From NCBI RefSeq assembly GCF_900302485.1, contig NZ_OMOI01000002.1, positions 248,001 to 312,000 on the forward strand: a stretch of DNA of 64,000 nt, given 5' to 3'. Positions 46,579 through 55,703 of the stretch are shown in pieces. The first letter of the stretch is position 1; every line of letters starts with the position of its first letter. The position numbers and the translations under genes were made by a program. The notes beneath the pieces are model-generated. The model saw only the letters and a list, made by a program, of their open reading frames with translations, did no database searches and had not been told where the DNA came from. Source of the stretch: Aliiroseovarius pelagivivens (lineage in GTDB: Bacteria; Pseudomonadota; Alphaproteobacteria; Rhodobacterales; Rhodobacteraceae).

Positions 46579-47571
46579 TTAGTGGGCCGCTGGGGCGACT
46601 TCTCGGTGTCCGGGCTCGTCACGTTTGTCGGCGACGGCCTCAAGGAAGTAGCTGACAAACTGGATCAGCATGGTGATGGCAAACACGCCAAGGAAGGCGG
46701 CCATCTGGTATTTGATGAACATGCCCACGCCGCCAGCCTGCGAAATCTCGAAGTTGATGATGGGGCTGTTGATGATCGCGGTCTTTCCGTTGAAGCCAAC
46801 AATCAGGATCACCCAAACGGTGCTCATCCCCAACACGATCGAGCCAAAGGCGTTCACAAAGCCACGTGTTGTGCGCCCGAAGCCGGCATACAGCACGTCA
46901 ACGCGCACGTGGCCTTCTTCGAACAAGGTATAGGCAGAGGCAAATAGGAACAGGGCCGCGTACCAGTAGCGTACAAGGTCCCCCATCAGCGCTTGTTCAT
47001 AGCTGAAGACAAAGCGCGAAATCACGATCAGAAGCTCGGCCGCGACGATCATCAAGGCCAACCAAGTGAACCCCAAGGTGCGGGTGAACAGGGCGACGAC
47101 GAAACCGACCACGATCAGCGGCATGTGGATATACGGCCCAACCCAGCGCGATTTGCTGAACAGTTTGGTAGTCTCTTCGCTGAACATGCCCGCCAGAATG
47201 CCCTCGACCCGCATGAAGGCGATGGCGCTGTCGGCGATGCCGACCAGCAAAACAGCCCAAAACATGGCGCGGATCAGATAGACGTTAAACTTGTGGATCT
47301 TCATCGCATCCCAGCGAAGCGCCGTGGCTTTGGTGCTGAGAACATAAAAGGCTGCAACGGCTACGCCGACGATATAGACCGCCATATTCGCCCAACTGCC
47401 CCCCGTCGCTCCGCCTTGGAAGATCGGTTTTGTACCCGGCATGCCGAAGCCTACTACCAGTACGTTGTTAACCAAGAACGCAGATAGGAAGCCAAGCATG
47501 CCCCATGCAAACAGCCGTGCAGTGATTGCCGGGCTGCCTTCGCGTGAAATGTCGGAAAAATCGGTTGCCAT
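46579..47571 (-). CDS. TRAP transporter small permease, enlarged
   Basis: 330 residues, about twice the usual DctQ size. The C-terminal half has the four-helix DctQ pattern ('LFLFASAYTLFEEGHVRVDV' and 'ISQAGGVGMFIKYQMAAFLG'). The N-terminal 150 residues add about four membrane segments ('FAWGMLGFLSAFLVNNVLVV', 'MAVYIVGVAVAAFYVL'). Eleven bases upstream of the large permease gene. Confidence 0.85.
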   Translation of the reverse strand: MATDFSDISREGSPAITARLFAWGMLGFLSAFLVNNVLVVGFGMPGTKPIFQGGATGGSWANMAVYIVGVAVAAFYVLSTKATALRWDAMKIHKFNVYLIRAMFWAVLLVGIADSAIAFMRVEGILAGMFSEETTKLFSKSRWVGPYIHMPLIVVGFVVALFTRTLGFTWLALMIVAAELLIVISRFVFSYEQALMGDLVRYWYAALFLFASAYTLFEEGHVRVDVLYAGFGRTTRGFVNAFGSIVLGMSTVWVILIVGFNGKTAIINSPIINFEISQAGGVGMFIKYQMAAFLGVFAITMLIQFVSYFLEAVADKRDEPGHREVAPAAH

Positions 47572-47630
47572 CAGCTCCCCCGAGGTCGGTTGGCGTAAGG
47601 TGTCAGCGCAGTGGTCGCCCCTGTGCCTTA

Positions 47631-47660
47631 CAAAAGAGCGGGACCATTTCGGCCCCGCTC
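47631..47660 (-). terminator. Attenuator-like hairpin between TRAP binding-protein and permease genes
   Basis: GAGCGGG and CCCGCTC pair, with CC/GG inside around ATTTC. The minus strand continues TTTTGTAAG. Probably partial termination that keeps binding protein in excess. Confidence 0.6.
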
Positions 47661-47685
47661 AGATTGTTAATCAACGATCTGCGAC

Positions 47686-48774
47686 TTATTCGCCCAGACC
47701 CAGAACGCGGTTACGCTGGTTGATGTAACCCACTTCGAACTGAGCCATCATGGTACCCATCTCGCGGAGTTTAGCTTGGAAGTCATCATTGACCCGTGCA
47801 GCCAGTTCCGAGTGGTCGCGGGTTTCTTCAAACACTTCCTCGGCAGCTTCGCCGAAGCTGTCCCAAACATCGTCGTTGAACGCACGAACCTGAACGCCTT
47901 GCTCGTCAACCAGCTTGGCCAGGTACTCACCGTTCTTCGCAATGTTTTCTTCATGAGAAGCAGCATGTTCTTCGTTACAGGCCGCTTCGACCACAGCACG
48001 CTCCCAATCGGAAAGGCCGTCATAGAATGCGCGGTTCATGCTGAAGGACAGACCACCACCCGGCTCGTGCATACCAGCGGTGTAGTAGTACTTGGCAGCT
48101 TCATAGAACTTCATGAAGTAGTCGTTGTACGGACCAACCCACTCGGTCGCGTCAATGGCGCCCGACACTAGGTTTTCATAGATCTGCGAACCCGGCACCG
48201 AAACGGTCGACGCACCAAGTTTCGACAGAACTTGACCGCCAAGACCAGGAATACGCATCTTCAGACCCTTCAGGTCATCTGCGCTTTCGATTTCCTTGTT
48301 GAACCAGCCGCCAGCCTGCGTACCGGTCGATCCAGCGGCAAGAGCTTTCAGGCCGAATTCGCCCGAGACTTCGTCCCACAGTTCCTGACCGCCACCAAAC
48401 TTGATCCACGCATTCCATTCTGGCGTCGACATACCGAACGGTACCGACGTGAAATAGGCGAATGCAGGATGCTTGCCGGTAAAGTAGTACTCAGCACCAA
48501 TATAGGCTTGAGCATTGCCAGATGCGACTTCGTCGAAGACGTCAAATGCGCCAACACGTTCGCCGGACGCAAAGTACTCAACATTCAGCGCGCCATCGGA
48601 CAGTTGGCCGATACGAGCAGCCAGACGCTGGGCCGAGATGCCCAGGCCCGGGAAGTCACGCGGCCATGTCGATACGATGGTCAGGGTTTTGCCACTTTGG
48701 GCAAGTGCGGGCGTTGCAAGAGCGGTTGCACCAGCGCCCAGCGCTGCACCTTTTAGAAACTTACGGCGTTCCAT
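47686..48774 (-). CDS. TRAP transporter substrate-binding protein, TakP-like
   Basis: 362 residues with a Tat-type signal (MERRKFLKGAALGAGATALA). The body strongly recalls TakP of Rhodobacter sphaeroides, which binds 2-oxo acids: 'YYFTGKHPAFAYFTSVPFGM', 'GSTGTQAGGWFNKEIESADD', 'LKGLKMRIPGLGGQVLSKLG' and 'GAIDATEWVGPYNDYFMKFY'. A 2-oxo acid or related carboxylate is the best guess for substrate. First gene of the TRAP operon. Confidence 0.88.
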   Translation of the reverse strand: MERRKFLKGAALGAGATALATPALAQSGKTLTIVSTWPRDFPGLGISAQRLAARIGQLSDGALNVEYFASGERVGAFDVFDEVASGNAQAYIGAEYYFTGKHPAFAYFTSVPFGMSTPEWNAWIKFGGGQELWDEVSGEFGLKALAAGSTGTQAGGWFNKEIESADDLKGLKMRIPGLGGQVLSKLGASTVSVPGSQIYENLVSGAIDATEWVGPYNDYFMKFYEAAKYYYTAGMHEPGGGLSFSMNRAFYDGLSDWERAVVEAACNEEHAASHEENIAKNGEYLAKLVDEQGVQVRAFNDDVWDSFGEAAEEVFEETRDHSELAARVNDDFQAKLREMGTMMAQFEVGYINQRNRVLGLGE

Positions 48775-48903
48775 ATTGGATATTTCTCCTCCGAGTTCTC
48801 AATTTTGTTCTTCTGAGACGCACAGGTTAAGCAATGGCCCGCCTGCGCTGCCACGCCAATTACTACGCAGCTAGAATTAGATTTCAATTGGAATCTACTT
48901 AAC

Positions 48904-48922
48904 TGGTAAAATTTTCTTACCA
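48904..48922. promoter_or_regulatory. Inverted repeat TGGTAA-N7-TTACCA
   Basis: Perfect six-base arms, about 130 bases before the TakP-like gene. Possible operator of the TRAP operon; no regulator gene is assigned. Confidence 0.35.
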
Positions 48923-49082
48923 ATTCACACGTATCCCCTTGTCGGCTCTACAGAACTGACAACCGGGCGCTATCGCTTCAGTTGAACTGAAACGCACCAT
49001 GCGCCGAATTGACATAGTTTTCTTCACAATAGGCAAGTTGACGTCGCGTCCGATTCCCTCTGTGCTGCATTAATTTAATTTC

Positions 49083-49109
49083 TGGACATTTCATTTTCTG
49101 AAGTATATG
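49083..49109 (+). promoter_or_regulatory. Candidate marR promoter
   Basis: TGGACA at 49083 and TATATG at 49104 resemble -35 and -10 boxes with a 15-base spacer (17 if the -10 is read as TATGTG). The operator palindrome starts at the -10. A guess by eye. Confidence 0.35.
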
Positions 49110-49120
49110 TGAGCGCTCAC
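49109..49120. promoter_or_regulatory. Perfect palindrome GTGAGCGCTCAC before marR
   Basis: Twelve bases, overlapping the likely -10 region and 20 bases before the marR start. Good candidate for MarR autoregulation. It equals the core of the symmetric lac operator. Confidence 0.5.
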
Positions 49121-49139
49121 CAAAGAAGGACTCCGTCCA

Positions 49140-49598
49140 ATGAGCATCGAGAGAGAATCCAAACCCGACGAGCTTGAGCCCGAGCTGCGCGCCCTTATGG
49201 GGGTCTTCTCACTCTACACCTACATCGACACAAATATGCGTCAGCAGGGCGATGACTGCAGCGGCCCCACCTTGGAACGCAAAGTGCTGGTCAAGCTGGA
49301 CCGCCCAAAGCGGATCGGCACTTTGGCCCGTGACTTAGACGCGCTGCCATCGACCATGACGACCGTCGCCGACCAAATGGAAGAGCGCGGCCTGATTGAA
49401 CGTATGCGTGACCCGGAAGACCGCCGCGCTTGGCTGTTGTGTTTGACTGAAAAAGGCCAGCAGCAGCGCAAAGATGTTGTCGGACTTGCCCACGAGCTTT
49501 TGCACGACACCCTGGGCCTGTCAGATGACGAGGTCGAAGCCTTCGCCCAAGTCTCTTTGAAAATACACCTGAAAATCCAAGAATTAAACAACGGTTGA
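49140..49598 (+). CDS. MarR-family transcriptional regulator
   Basis: 152 residues with a winged helix ('IGTLARDLDALPSTMTTVAD' and 'RGLIERMRDPEDRRAWLLCL') between dimerisation helices. GAAGGA precedes the ATG. It is the first gene of an apparent operon with an RND adaptor and pump, so it most likely represses the pump and is released by a pump substrate. Confidence 0.92.
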   Translation: MSIERESKPDELEPELRALMGVFSLYTYIDTNMRQQGDDCSGPTLERKVLVKLDRPKRIGTLARDLDALPSTMTTVADQMEERGLIERMRDPEDRRAWLLCLTEKGQQQRKDVVGLAHELLHDTLGLSDDEVEAFAQVSLKIHLKIQELNNG

Positions 49599-49607
49599 GT
49601 GAGGCAC

Positions 49608-50675
49608 ATGACCCATCGCACCAGTCCCCTAGTTGCCGCTGCATTGGCAACCGCATTGTCCCTTGGCTCGGCCGTCGCACAAGATGGCACAGCCCCGTCG
49701 GACATCGTAAAACCGGTCAAGCTGATGACCATTTCGGAAAGCCAGCAGACGTTCTCGCGCACCTTCTATGGCAAGGTCGTTGCCCGTCAGACAATTGATC
49801 TGGCGTTTCAGGTCGGTGGTCAGATTGTTGAGTTTCCGATTATCGAAGGCGAGCTTCTGCCCGAAGGCAGCCTGATTGCACAGCTGGATCAGGAACCGTT
49901 CTCGCTGGCGCTCGAGCAGTCCCTTGTTCAGAAAGATCAGGCCGACCGCACCCTTGAACGCCTGACGAAGCTGCGCGGAAACACCGTCAGCCAAGTGACG
50001 ATTGACGACGCCGAGACACAGGCCAGCCTTGCGGACATCGCGTTCCGTCAGGCCGAGAAGAACTTGAACAACGCCACGCTCTACGCGCCGTTCGATGCGC
50101 TTGTGGCATCTCGTAACGTCGGCAATTTCAACACCATTGGCGCGGGCTCTCCCATCGCGCGCCTGCATGACATGAGCGAAATTCGCATCGAAATTGATGT
50201 GCCCGAAATTCTTTTCCAGTCCGCCGGTGATGAAGAAAACATCGCGATCGAGGCCCATTTTGCCGGTCACCCCGAAACCTACCCACTTGGGATTCGCGAA
50301 TTCAACGCCGAGGCCGCCGTTGCCGGTCAAACCTATCGCCTGACCCTTGGGATGGAGCCGGTTGAAGATCTGCGGTTGCTGCCGGGGTCGTCTGTCGACG
50401 TGCGCATCAGCGCAACCACCAACTCTCAAGAGATCAAGTTGCCCGCCACAGCGATTTCCATTGACCCGCAAGGCAACACACAGGCCATGCGCTTTGTCGA
50501 GACCGCCGACGGCGTTGGCACGATCTCGGCCACGGCAATTCAGGTAGAAACGGCCCCTGACGGCACTTTCATCGTGACCTCAGGCCTGTCTGATGGAGAT
50601 GTCATTGTGGCTGCCGGGGCCTCGTCAGTGGCAGACGGTGAAACCGTACGTCCCTTTCACGGCTTTGCGAACTGA
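49608..50675 (+). CDS. RND efflux periplasmic adaptor (membrane fusion protein)
   Basis: 355 residues from ATG at 49608 with GAGG upstream; a GTG at 49599 is an alternative. Sec signal peptide ending near SLGSAVAQ; no lipobox. Contains the lipoyl-like segment 'VVARQTIDLAFQVGGQIVEF', a short helical hairpin ('KDQADRTLERLTKLRGNTVS'), and 'LYAPFDALVASRNVGNFNTI'. Links the inner-membrane pump to an outer-membrane channel. No TolC gene is adjacent. Confidence 0.9.
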   Translation: MTHRTSPLVAAALATALSLGSAVAQDGTAPSDIVKPVKLMTISESQQTFSRTFYGKVVARQTIDLAFQVGGQIVEFPIIEGELLPEGSLIAQLDQEPFSLALEQSLVQKDQADRTLERLTKLRGNTVSQVTIDDAETQASLADIAFRQAEKNLNNATLYAPFDALVASRNVGNFNTIGAGSPIARLHDMSEIRIEIDVPEILFQSAGDEENIAIEAHFAGHPETYPLGIREFNAEAAVAGQTYRLTLGMEPVEDLRLLPGSSVDVRISATTNSQEIKLPATAISIDPQGNTQAMRFVETADGVGTISATAIQVETAPDGTFIVTSGLSDGDVIVAAGASSVADGETVRPFHGFAN

Positions 50676-50683
50676 GGCCCGTC

Positions 50684-53600
50684 ATGTTGAACATCGCCCG
50701 CGCCTCGATCGAGAAGCCGCTTTATACGTGGCTGATCATCCTCACCATGCTGTTTGGGGGAACCTACGGCTTTTTCAATCTGGGTCGCCTTGAGGATCCT
50801 GCCTTCACCATCAAGCAGGCCGTTGTGGTCACCCAATACCCCGGCGCCAGCGCCGAGCAGGTCGCGACAGAAGTGTCTGAACCGCTGGAAAGCGCCCTTC
50901 AGAAGATGGAGGAGGTCGACAAGATCACCTCGACCAACCGTCCGGGCGAAAGCCGCATTGATATCGAAATCAAGTCGACCTACCCGGCCGATGCTTTGCC
51001 GGACATCTGGACACGGCTTCGCGCAAAAATCCGTGACACTTCACGCAATCTTCCATCCGGGGCGATGACGCCTTTCGTGAACGACAGTTTCGGGGATGTG
51101 TTCGGCCTGTACTATGCCGTCACCAGCCCCGGCTTCACCGATGCCGAACGGCACGAACTGGCCACCTTCCTGCGCCGCGAACTGCTGGTCGTAGATGGCG
51201 TTGCCGACGTGGATCTGGCGGGGCTTCCGGCCGAAGTGATCTATATCGAACCCAACATGACATTGGCCGTCAATCAGGGCATTCCGCCGAATGCGATTGC
51301 CGGGGCCGTGTCGACATCCAACTCGGTCGCATCTGCGGGCGGGCTGGACAACAGCTCGGGCCGCACCATGTTCCGCGCCCCCGAGGGCTCGGAAACAATC
51401 GGTGACATTGCGTCCCTGAACGTGGGCGTAAACGGTGTGCTGGTGAACGTCGCAGACATTGCGCATGTATCCCGCGAACGCGAGGCAAACCCCGACCAGA
51501 TGATCCGTTTCAACGGGCAAGAGGCCTTCACAATCGCGATTGCGGGCCTTGAAAGCGAAGACATTGTCGAAGTCGGTCACCGCGTTGACGCGCGTCTGGC
51601 GCAGCTTGGCGAAAGCATCCCGCACGGGATTGACCTGCAGCCGATCTATCAACAGCACTTGGTGGTTGAGCAAAGCTCGAACGACTTTCTTGTGAACCTC
51701 GCGATGTCCGTGGGGATCGTGATCATCGTGCTGGGCGCTTTCATGGGTTGGCGTGCGGCCATCGTGATTGGCTCCACGCTTTTGCTTACCGTGGTGGGCA
51801 CCATCCTGTTCATGTGGCTCTTTTCCATCGAGATGGAGCGGATTTCATTGGGCGCCCTGATCATCGCGATGGGGATGCTGGTGGACAACGCAATCGTTGT
51901 GGCGGAAGGGATGCAAATCTCGATGCTGCGTGGCCGGAATTCACGCGAAGCCGCAGATGACGCTGCAAAGAAGACGCAAATCCCGCTTCTGGGCGCGACC
52001 GTCATCGGCATCATGGCCTTTGCGGGTATCGGCCTGTCGCCGGATTCGACCGGGGAGTTCCTGTTCTCGCTGTTCGCCGTGATCGGTATTTCGCTGCTTC
52101 TGTCATGGGTGCTGGCACTGACTGTGACCCCCCTGCTGGGCCACTATCTGTTCAAACATGACAATCAGAACCCCGAGGACGCCTATAACGGGCCATTCTT
52201 CCGCCTGTACAAACGGACGCTCGATCTGGCGCTGTCGGCGCGTTGGATGGTGATCGCTGCGCTAGTGGCCATCACGGTGGTTTGTTTCGCAGGCTTTGGT
52301 CAGGTGAAACAGCAGTTCTTCCCGAACTCGAACACGCCTCTGTTCTTCGTCTACTACACGCTCCCGCAGGGCAGCTCGATCCATCAGGTGTCGGACGATC
52401 TGGCACAAATGGAGGAATGGCTGCTTGAGCAGGACAAGGTGGTGTCGGTTGCATCCTATGCTGGACGCGGAGCTTCGCGTTTCATGCTGACCTATGACGG
52501 CGGCAAGGACAATCAAAGCTATGGTCACCTGATCATCCGCACCGAGATTTTGGACGACATTCCCGATCTGCACGCGCGGCTTGAAAGCTTCGGCAAGGAA
52601 ACCTTCCCGCAGGCTGAATTCCGCGTGCAGCGTCTGGTCTTCGGACCGGGCGGCGGGGATCCCATTCAGGCACGCTTCTCGGGCAATGATCCAAAGGTTC
52701 TGCGTGAACTGGCGAACCAAGCCGCGCAAATCATGCGTGAGAACTCGGACAGTCTGCAGAACCTGCGTACCGACTGGCGCGAGCAGGAATTGGTGATCAA
52801 GCCGATCTACGCCACCGAACGCGCCCAGACGGCCGGTGTGAACCGTGAAGACATCGCCGCGACCCTTCTGTTTGCGACGGATGGGCAGCGCGTGGGTGTC
52901 TATCGCGAGCGCGAGCGGCAGATCCCGATCATCATGCGTAGACCACAGGAAGAGCCGTTCAACATCTATGATCAGCTTGTTTACTCCCCGGTTGCAGGCA
53001 GCCATTTGCCGATTGAACAGGTGACGGACGGGTTCGAGGTGCGTACGGAAAACACCCTTGTGCACCGCCGCAACCGCGTTCCCACAATCTCGGTCGGGGC
53101 GGATGTGGTGCCGAACGTGACCGCCGCACAGGCCCATTCCGAAATTCGCGCCGCGATCGAGGCCATGCCGCTTCCCGCAGGTTACACCCTGGAATGGGGT
53201 GGCGAGTTCGAGAACTCGCGTGACGCCCAAGCCAGCCTTGGGGCACAGCTTCCAGTCAGCCTTCTGATCATGGTGATGATCTCGATCCTGCTGTTCAACG
53301 CGATCCGTCAACCGATCATCATCTGGCTTCTGGTCCCGATGTCGGTGAATGGTGTTGTGGTCGGACTGCTTGGCACGGGTCTGCCCTTCAGCTTCACCGC
53401 ACTTCTGGGTCTACTCAGCCTGTCGGGGATGCTGATCAAGAATGGCATCGTGCTGGTCGAGGAAATCGACCTTGTCCGCGCCGAAGGTAAAGCCCTGCGC
53501 CCCGCAATCATCGAGGCCTCGGCGTCAAGGGTGCGCCCGGTGGTTCTTGCCGCCGTGACCACCATCCTTGGCATGGCACCGCTGCTAAGCGACGCCTTCT

Positions 53601-53731
53601 TCGTCTCGATGTCAGTCACCATCATGGGCGGTCTGGCCTTCGCGTCGGTCCTGACGCTGGTCGCCGCTCCGGTGTTCTACTACGTGTTCTTCAAACGCGA
53701 TGAAAAACACGAAGCCATTTCTGCGGCCTAA
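50684..53731 (+). CDS. RND efflux transporter, HAE1/AcrB type
   Basis: 1015 residues, the usual AcrB-family length. It begins 'RASIEKPLYTWLIILTMLFG', has the two large periplasmic loops and twelve membrane segments. TM4 carries the proton-relay aspartate in 'GALIIAMGMLVDNAIVVAEG' (one Asp here where AcrB has two). The C-terminal half has 'LSLSGMLIKNGIVLVEEIDL' and 'PVVLAAVTTILGMAPLLSDA'. Starts eight bases after the adaptor gene. Drug or metabolite exporter; the single Asp suggests the non-AcrB branch of the family. Confidence 0.93.
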   Translation: MLNIARASIEKPLYTWLIILTMLFGGTYGFFNLGRLEDPAFTIKQAVVVTQYPGASAEQVATEVSEPLESALQKMEEVDKITSTNRPGESRIDIEIKSTYPADALPDIWTRLRAKIRDTSRNLPSGAMTPFVNDSFGDVFGLYYAVTSPGFTDAERHELATFLRRELLVVDGVADVDLAGLPAEVIYIEPNMTLAVNQGIPPNAIAGAVSTSNSVASAGGLDNSSGRTMFRAPEGSETIGDIASLNVGVNGVLVNVADIAHVSREREANPDQMIRFNGQEAFTIAIAGLESEDIVEVGHRVDARLAQLGESIPHGIDLQPIYQQHLVVEQSSNDFLVNLAMSVGIVIIVLGAFMGWRAAIVIGSTLLLTVVGTILFMWLFSIEMERISLGALIIAMGMLVDNAIVVAEGMQISMLRGRNSREAADDAAKKTQIPLLGATVIGIMAFAGIGLSPDSTGEFLFSLFAVIGISLLLSWVLALTVTPLLGHYLFKHDNQNPEDAYNGPFFRLYKRTLDLALSARWMVIAALVAITVVCFAGFGQVKQQFFPNSNTPLFFVYYTLPQGSSIHQVSDDLAQMEEWLLEQDKVVSVASYAGRGASRFMLTYDGGKDNQSYGHLIIRTEILDDIPDLHARLESFGKETFPQAEFRVQRLVFGPGGGDPIQARFSGNDPKVLRELANQAAQIMRENSDSLQNLRTDWREQELVIKPIYATERAQTAGVNREDIAATLLFATDGQRVGVYRERERQIPIIMRRPQEEPFNIYDQLVYSPVAGSHLPIEQVTDGFEVRTENTLVHRRNRVPTISVGADVVPNVTAAQAHSEIRAAIEAMPLPAGYTLEWGGEFENSRDAQASLGAQLPVSLLIMVMISILLFNAIRQPIIIWLLVPMSVNGVVVGLLGTGLPFSFTALLGLLSLSGMLIKNGIVLVEEIDLVRAEGKALRPAIIEASASRVRPVVLAAVTTILGMAPLLSDAFFVSMSVTIMGGLAFASVLTLVAAPVFYYVFFKRDEKHEAISAA

Positions 53732-53757
53732 TCCCCCCCACTCACGGGCGCAGAAAA

Positions 53758-53792
53758 GGAAGGGCGGCCCATCGGGTCGCCCTTCCGCTTTT
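53758..53792 (+). terminator. Bidirectional terminator after the RND operon
   Basis: GGAAGGGCG and CGCCCTTCC pair, continuing through a G-T pair to CCC/GGG around ATC. GCTTTT follows on the plus strand and TTTTCTGC on the minus strand, so it serves both converging units. Confidence 0.88.
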
Positions 53793-53816
53793 AGAACGCA
53801 GGGCCCTCATGTTTTT

Positions 53817-55703
53817 CTAAGTTCCAAGCAGGCGTCTGATTGTAGATGCCAGATAGCCCTTCTTCCTCTGCGGGCCGACGATCGCTGCGCGCGCCTTCGT
53901 TTTCTTGCGCCGCAAACTGTTCGCCACATTCCTTGCAGCGGCGGCTTCCGAATGGCGACCCAACGACTTAAGGCACTTGCTGCGCAGGGAATGAGTATTC
54001 GGGTGGGATGCCTTCACTGTTAGAGCCATGTCGACAGCATCAAGCGCTTCGGACATTCGATCGCAGCGAAACAGTGCCCTGCCAAGGACAACAAGTTCGT
54101 CACGGTCAGGCTCTTCCCGCGCCATGATTTCATCACGGAAACGCAAAGCCCGTTCCGGAGATCCTGTCTTTATGTAGGCCGTAATAAGAGGCGTCAGAAC
54201 AAGCGCACCAACAGGATATTCTTCGAGCAGCGGTTCAGCCGTCGCGATCAACTCTGGCCATGCAGCGATACGATACAGGTACCGGGCAAACAGGCGAGAC
54301 AATTGAAGATGTGATGGCTGCATGGCAAGCCCTGCCCTCAACTCGCGCTCGCACTCTTGATCAAGCCCCAGACGAAAATACGCCCTTGCCTTCTGTTCGT
54401 GAACAGACGGGTGATCTGCCTTCAAAGCTGCAAGCCGTCGCAACACATCCTCACGCTCGGCCTCACGCCCGGGTTTCTGAAATTCGGACAGGAAACGAAG
54501 ATCCAACGAAAGTTGCCAAGTCTCTCGACGGCGCGCCTGCGAGAGAGCGGCAAGCGCTGCTGCGGTGTCGCCTTTTTGGAACAACGCTTCCGCAAGATTG
54601 GCGTACACCCAGACGGGTTGATCTTCGTCGTTGCCAATCGCCTGTGTCAGAAGAGAAATCTCTTTTGAAAGATCCCCCTCACGCGCGGCGCAACGTGCCG
54701 TATAGCGAAGGATCTGAGCCTCGTCCGGCATCGGCGCTTGCGGATTGGGCGCATTGATCTCGTCCAGCAGAAGTGGCGCGATCTGGCACCAACTATGCTT
54801 CCTATTGATTTTGAAATGGTGGAAGGGAAGGTCGTAACACGTGACGCCCCCCGTTGCGATTTCGTCCCATCCGCATGTTGGACTAGATCGGTAAAGTGCA
54901 TCGTTCTCTGCTGAACGAACGTAGACCAGACGCGAGGCAATGGGTTGGGCAGGCGTGCATTTCAACGCGGCTTTCAGAGTACCCCTGATACCGTTGGTCC
55001 GGGGGGTTCCTTGCAATGCGCCGAAGTAGCGGCGGTCAAGATCGGCCTCATCGTCCAGAACAACAATTAAGGCTGGGGGGCATCCACGCTGGGCAAGTTC
55101 ATGGCCAACCGCAAGCGCAACATGGGCACCAAGCGAGTGGCCCAGAAGCACACATCGACGGTCCGGATACTGTTGAAGAATCTTCTCGGCGTCGCATTTT
55201 GCCAGATCCCGGAACGATCGCATCTTGTCGCTCGTTACCTTGTCTGTACGGACCTGAAGGGCTGCGACTGGCTGTTTCGCCGGGAAAAACCCTGCTGCCG
55301 TCACAGCATAGGCCGCCTCGCCATTCATCCCGTATGCACACACCAAAGGAAGGGCATCCTCCCCTTCCTGCACAACCGAAAGCATCGTTCTGTCGTCGAC
55401 ATCTGATGCAGACGCGATACCGGCCTCTGCATCATTTTCCTGCATCGCAGACACGATGCGCCGAGCAAGGTTTTCTGCTGTATCGAGCGCCATGAACTCG
55501 GCCGCCGACAGCGCAACACCATATTGCTGCTCTATTTCAAGAATGGTTTCGATAACCGTCAGAGAGTCGCCGCCCGCATCAAGAAAACCCTCGTCGGCTT
55601 TGAAATCCGGGCGCCCTATCGCATTGCGGAACACGGAAAGCAGCTCTTCCTGAATGGCCTCTGACGTGCCTGAAGCAAGAATTGTGGTGTCCGGCTCACT
55701 CAT
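53817..55703 (-). CDS. Carrier protein-thioesterase-TPR fusion
   Basis: 628 residues from ATG at 55703 (MSEPDTTILASG); an ATG two codons earlier is possible. Three regions are visible. Residues 10-90 are a peptidyl/acyl carrier domain with the phosphopantetheine serine in 'LDAGGDSLTVIE' (Ser47). Residues 107-320 are a type I thioesterase-like alpha/beta hydrolase with nucleophile Ser190 in 'LLGHSLGAHVAL', an acid candidate at Asp217/218 ('VVLDDEADLD') and His295/296 ('LPFHHFKI'). Residues 325-600 are TPR-like repeats ('VYANLAEALFQKGDTAAALA', 'NTHSLRSKCLKSLGRHSEAA'), ending in a very basic tail. No condensation, reductase or ketosynthase domain. It overlaps the adenylation gene by eight bases. 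Product unknown. Confidence 0.8.
   Translation of the reverse strand: MSEPDTTILASGTSEAIQEELLSVFRNAIGRPDFKADEGFLDAGGDSLTVIETILEIEQQYGVALSAAEFMALDTAENLARRIVSAMQENDAEAGIASASDVDDRTMLSVVQEGEDALPLVCAYGMNGEAAYAVTAAGFFPAKQPVAALQVRTDKVTSDKMRSFRDLAKCDAEKILQQYPDRRCVLLGHSLGAHVALAVGHELAQRGCPPALIVVLDDEADLDRRYFGALQGTPRTNGIRGTLKAALKCTPAQPIASRLVYVRSAENDALYRSSPTCGWDEIATGGVTCYDLPFHHFKINRKHSWCQIAPLLLDEINAPNPQAPMPDEAQILRYTARCAAREGDLSKEISLLTQAIGNDEDQPVWVYANLAEALFQKGDTAAALAALSQARRRETWQLSLDLRFLSEFQKPGREAEREDVLRRLAALKADHPSVHEQKARAYFRLGLDQECERELRAGLAMQPSHLQLSRLFARYLYRIAAWPELIATAEPLLEEYPVGALVLTPLITAYIKTGSPERALRFRDEIMAREEPDRDELVVLGRALFRCDRMSEALDAVDMALTVKASHPNTHSLRSKCLKSLGRHSEAAAARNVANSLRRKKTKARAAIVGPQRKKGYLASTIRRLLGT

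Larger units (their letters stand above)
48775..49139. other. Regulatory gap between the TRAP operon and marR
   Basis: 365 bases, A/T-richer than the flanks, with no convincing gene. It must hold the divergent promoters. It contains an imperfect 18-bp palindrome (48879-48896, core CAATTG), TGGTAA-N7-TTACCA (48904-48922) and GTGAGCGCTCAC (49109-49120). Confidence 0.6.

Noticed and set aside
49599..50675. GTG at 49599 as start of the RND adaptor
   Set aside because: Possible, but it lacks a ribosome-binding site, while the ATG at 49608 has GAGG upstream and gives a cleaner signal peptide.
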